7,780 nt of DNA. Source: Methylococcaceae bacterium UBA1147. GTDB lineage: Bacteria > Pseudomonadota > Gammaproteobacteria > Methylococcales > UBA1147. The stretch is taken from assembly GCA_002311315.1 (NCBI GenBank), contig DBZZ01000057.1, positions 5,485-13,264 on the forward strand, given 5' to 3'. Below the pieces are notes generated by a model. That model did no database searches and was not told where the DNA came from. It saw only the letters and a program-made list of their open reading frames with translations. The stretch's first letter is position 1. Each line of letters begins with the position of its first letter. Below, in pieces: positions 5,236 through 7,780 of this stretch. Both the position numbers and the translations under genes were made by a program.

Positions 5236-6171
5236 TTGTCGGATGAGCATCTGCCGGTCATGCCTGATGAAACCATTCAGGCGCTGGCGATTGACCCGGG
5301 AGGGATTTACATTGATTGCACATTCGGAAGAGGGGGGCATAGCCGCCTGATTCTGGAGCGTCTGGAACGCGAGGGGAGGCTTCTTGCGTTTGACCGGGAT
5401 GCTCAGGCTGCCAACTCGAAGACAGCGCACGAATTGCGGCGTGATCCGAAATTCAGACTGGAGAAATGCAACCTCATGAACCTTGAAACGCTTGCTGCAT
5501 CTCGAGGGTGGTTGGGCCAGGTCACCGGGGTCCTGATGGATCTCGGTGTTTCTTCCCCACAGCTTGATGATGCAAACCGGGGTTTCAGTTTCATGAGAGA
5601 CGGACCGCTGGACATGCGAATGGACACGACCACGGGTGGAACTGCGGCCGAATGGATTGATACGGTTTCAGAGCGTGAACTGGTGCGGGTTCTGAAGACT
5701 TTCGGGGAAGAACGTTATGCCCGTCGGATCGCCAGGGCGGTGGTGAAGAGCCGAGGTGTTCAGCCGATCAGGACGACCCTGGAACTGGCCCGGCTAATTG
5801 AGCAGGCTGTACCGCGGCGCGATCCAGGGAAGCATCCGGCGACGCGCAGTTTTCAGGCAATCAGGGTTCATCTGAATAAGGAGTTGGAGGAATTGAAAAC
5901 CGGCCTCGAGCAGGCGGTGAAGATCATGAAGCCGGCCGGGCGTCTGGTGGTGATTTCATTTCATTCGCTGGAGGACAGGATCGTCAAACGATTCATTCGG
6001 CGTGAATGCAGGGGAGAGAACTTTCCCCCGAGACTGCCGGTCATGGCGTCGGCGTTTTCTCCTAGGCTCAGGTCACTGGGCCGGGCAGTTCGGGCAGGGG
6101 ATCGCGAGGTGACTGCCAATTCTCGCGCTCGAAGCGCCGTTCTTCGGGCGGCGGAGCGGGTAGGCCGGTGA
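5236..6171 (+). CDS. rsmH: 16S rRNA (cytosine(1402)-N(4))-methyltransferase RsmH
   Basis: The 311-residue protein uses S-adenosylmethionine to methylate N4 of C1402 in the P site of 16S rRNA (formerly MraW). Visible motifs are H5-L-P-V-M at the N-terminus, the SAM-binding loop D27-C-T-F-G-R-G-G-H-S36, A-F-D-R-D (51-55), M101-D-L-G-V-S-S-P-Q-L-D, R115-G-F-S-F-M-R-D-G-P-L-D-M-R-M-D130, and V239-I-S-F-H-S-L-E-D-R-I-V-K-R-F near the C-terminus. The start is taken as TTG 5236: an in-frame TGA lies at 5212-5214, no other start codon lies between, and the next ATG would remove the conserved H-x-P-V-M segment. The ribosome binding site is weak (AGG at 5226-5228), so coupling to mraZ is likely. The TGA stop shares one base with the ftsL ATG. 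Confidence 0.95.
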   Translation: MSDEHLPVMPDETIQALAIDPGGIYIDCTFGRGGHSRLILERLEREGRLLAFDRDAQAANSKTAHELRRDPKFRLEKCNLMNLETLAASRGWLGQVTGVLMDLGVSSPQLDDANRGFSFMRDGPLDMRMDTTTGGTAAEWIDTVSERELVRVLKTFGEERYARRIARAVVKSRGVQPIRTTLELARLIEQAVPRRDPGKHPATRSFQAIRVHLNKELEELKTGLEQAVKIMKPAGRLVVISFHSLEDRIVKRFIRRECRGENFPPRLPVMASAFSPRLRSLGRAVRAGDREVTANSRARSAVLRAAERVGR

Positions 6172-6455
6172 TGCATTTACTTGGCTTGGCTTTTCTGGTG
6201 ACCGGCTCCGCGGCCGGCGTGGTTTATCAGAACTATTATTTCAGGGATCTGTTCATGGAGATCCGGCGGTTGGAAACGGCACTGGATAATGGCGAAGTGG
6301 AATCGGGCCAGTTGCAACTGGAGAAAATGACGCTGGCTGGCTACGGCCGCATCGAGAGCACCGCTCGTGCCCAGATGGGCCTGATCATGCCACCCTGGGA
6401 ATCCATCGTTTATCTGAAACCATCCGGGAGTGTAGAGGCTTTGGCAGGTGATTGA
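6171..6455 (+). CDS. ftsL: Cell division protein FtsL
   Basis: This 94-residue bitopic inner-membrane protein of the FtsQLB complex relays the septation signal to FtsW/FtsI. It has one membrane helix at about residues 2-20, then a periplasmic heptad-like coiled coil (about 22-52) and the family tail L-Q-L-E-K-M-T-L-A-G-Y-G-R-I-E (48-62) leading to M-G-L-I-M-P and a hydrophobic end. ATG 6171 overlaps the rsmH stop as TGATG; the in-frame GTG at 6168 is an alternative adding one residue. A GGGTAGG-like site (6158-6164) is 6 nt upstream. There is virtually no cytoplasmic N-terminal tail, unlike E. coli FtsL. Identification rests on position between rsmH and ftsI plus the conserved periplasmic pattern, since FtsL sequences diverge strongly. 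Confidence 0.9.
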   Translation: MHLLGLAFLVTGSAAGVVYQNYYFRDLFMEIRRLETALDNGEVESGQLQLEKMTLAGYGRIESTARAQMGLIMPPWESIVYLKPSGSVEALAGD

Positions 6456-7780
6456 TCAGAACACTTTTGTTGCCGAATATGCAGACCGCAGACGGATTCT
6501 TCTGCTGGTTCTGCTCGGGGCGATGGCTACCGTGATCGGCAAGGCGGTTGACCTGCAGGTGATGGAAACCGATGTTCTGCAACGAAAAGCCGAAATGCAG
6601 TATATCAGTGCCGTTTCGATATCTGCCTATCGGGGGAATATTGTCGACCGCCACGGTGAACCGCTGGCGATCAGTGCGCCGGTGCATTCGGTGTGGGTGG
6701 ATCCGCAGCGATTCGTGACCACCGGGCAACAGAGACACGCGCTGGCCAGGTTGCTGGATGTTCCGGCGAAGCGTCTCGATGAATTGACGCCAGGAAAGTC
6801 AAGGCGGCGTTTCGTCTATGTTCGGCGGCGCATCAGCCCGTCACTGCAGAAAGAAGTCGCGGCGCTGAAACTGCCCGGGGTGTTCTTTAAGCGAGAATAC
6901 AAGCGCTACTACCCTGCCGGTGAAGTTTCCGCCCAGCTGGTTGGTTTTACCAATGTGGATGATGTCGGGCTGGAAGGGATCGAACTGGCTTTCCAGAAAA
7001 CGCTGAACGGAACCCCAGGCAGGAAGAAGGTCATCCGCAACGGCAAGCGCGAAGTAGTGGCCGATCTTGAACGTGCTGATAACCCGGTTCCGGGCGAGGA
7101 CGTCCAGTTGTCGATCGACCAGCGGTTTCAGTACATTGCCTACCGGGAACTGAAGGCTGCTTTCATTAAGCACCAGGCGCGTGCCGCAAGCTTGGTGATG
7201 CTCGATGCCCGCAACGGCGACATCCTGGCGATGGTCAACCAGCCGTCTTTCAATCCGAATACGGTCAGGGGGCGGGACCGGGGGCGTTTTCGAAACCGTG
7301 CGATCACCGATGTCTTCGAGCCGGGATCAACGATGAAACCGTTTGCGGTGGCCTGTGCACTTGAACAGGGGACCCTGAGTCCAGATACGGTGATCGATAC
7401 CAGCCCCGGGACCTTCCGGATCGGTCGGAACATGGTTCGTGACATGCACGATTACGGTTCGCTGGATGTTGCGCATATCCTCCAGAAATCAAGCAACGTG
7501 GGCATCAGCAAGTTGGCTTTGTCGTTATCGCCGGAGTCGTTCCTGGGCTGTTACCAGCAGCTTGGATTCGGTCAATTGGTGGGGGTTGGGTTCCCGGGCG
7601 AAAGCTCGGGGAGATTGCTCGGTTACGGCAAGCTCCGTCCATTCGAGCAGGCCACTTTGTCATTTGGTTACGGGTTGTCTGTATCTGCCCTGCAGCTGGC
7701 CCAAGCCTACACGGCCCTGGCCAACGAAGGCGAGATGCTGCGGGCGCGTCTGATCAGGGACGAATATATTGAGCCAGCGG
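6448..7780 (+). CDS. ftsI: Septal peptidoglycan transpeptidase FtsI (penicillin-binding protein 3), 3' end outside window
   Basis: The frame is open from GTG 6448 to the window end (444 codons), so the gene is partial. FtsI is the class B penicillin-binding protein that cross-links septal peptidoglycan in the divisome, working with FtsW. Visible parts: a membrane anchor at about 17-35; the pedestal-domain motif R62-G-N-I-V-D-R-H-G70; Y-Y-P-A-G-E-V and G-L-E-G-I-E in the linker region; the active-site S294-T-M-K297 (within E-P-G-S-T-M-K); and the second motif S348-S-N350. The third motif (K-[ST]-G) lies beyond the window. GTG is chosen because it has GAGG (6435-6438) 9 nt upstream, retains a positively charged stretch (D-R-R-R) before the anchor, and the first in-frame ATG falls inside the membrane helix. 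It overlaps ftsL by 8 nt, so translation is probably coupled. Confidence 0.95.
   Translation, partial: MIDQNTFVAEYADRRRILLLVLLGAMATVIGKAVDLQVMETDVLQRKAEMQYISAVSISAYRGNIVDRHGEPLAISAPVHSVWVDPQRFVTTGQQRHALARLLDVPAKRLDELTPGKSRRRFVYVRRRISPSLQKEVAALKLPGVFFKREYKRYYPAGEVSAQLVGFTNVDDVGLEGIELAFQKTLNGTPGRKKVIRNGKREVVADLERADNPVPGEDVQLSIDQRFQYIAYRELKAAFIKHQARAASLVMLDARNGDILAMVNQPSFNPNTVRGRDRGRFRNRAITDVFEPGSTMKPFAVACALEQGTLSPDTVIDTSPGTFRIGRNMVRDMHDYGSLDVAHILQKSSNVGISKLALSLSPESFLGCYQQLGFGQLVGVGFPGESSGRLLGYGKLRPFEQATLSFGYGLSVSALQLAQAYTALANEGEMLRARLIRDEYIEPA

Overview
The window looks like chromosomal DNA of a gammaproteobacterium. This is inferred from gene content and protein style, not from a search: a DUF6394-type membrane protein paired with a two-RCK potassium channel, RraA, a PduO-type cobalamin adenosyltransferase, and then the start of the division and cell wall (dcw) cluster in canonical order mraZ-rsmH-ftsL-ftsI. 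All confident genes are on the + strand. From about base 650 onward the DNA is moderately GC-rich. The first ~600 bases are clearly AT-richer (about 27% GC by hand count in 541-600) and look like a foreign or accessory segment, or possibly an assembly join.

Layout. (a) 1-~640: a short secreted or lipoprotein-like protein of the MORN-variant/YwqK-antitoxin-like repeat family, cut by an in-frame TAA exactly at the end of a 24-residue repeat, with recognisable coding sequence continuing to 419. An AT-rich non-coding stretch with seven GTT units follows. (b) 792-2919: a four-helix membrane protein (DUF6394) and, 4 nt later, a potassium channel with one two-helix pore unit and two RCK/TrkA-N domains. 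(c) 2920-4115: a short intergenic region with a good sigma-70-like promoter overlapped by an inverted repeat, then rraA and, 6 nt later, a PduO-type cob(I)alamin adenosyltransferase. (d) 4116-4707: nearly 600 bases with no convincing gene. (e) 4708-7780: a strong sigma-70-like promoter, three 10-nt-phased MraZ-type boxes in the leader, then mraZ, rsmH, ftsL and the first 444 codons of ftsI, which runs off the window.

How the genes work together. MraZ is the autoregulator of the dcw operon and RsmH methylates 16S rRNA. FtsL and FtsI are inner-membrane divisome proteins: FtsL is part of the activating FtsQLB complex and FtsI is the septal transpeptidase. mraZ to ftsI are packed tightly (8 nt gap, 1 nt overlap, 8 nt overlap), indicating one transcript with translational coupling. 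The DUF6394/channel pair is probably one ion-transport module. RraA and the adenosyltransferase share a transcript but have no obvious functional link.

The window is mostly ordinary core genome. The items most worth a second look are the nonsense-interrupted repeat gene and its compositional boundary, the DUF6394-channel pair, the operator-like repeat over the rraA promoter, the unexplained ~590-base region before mraZ, and the phased MraZ-box/A-tract leader. I saw no CRISPR array, insertion sequence, tRNA or rRNA.
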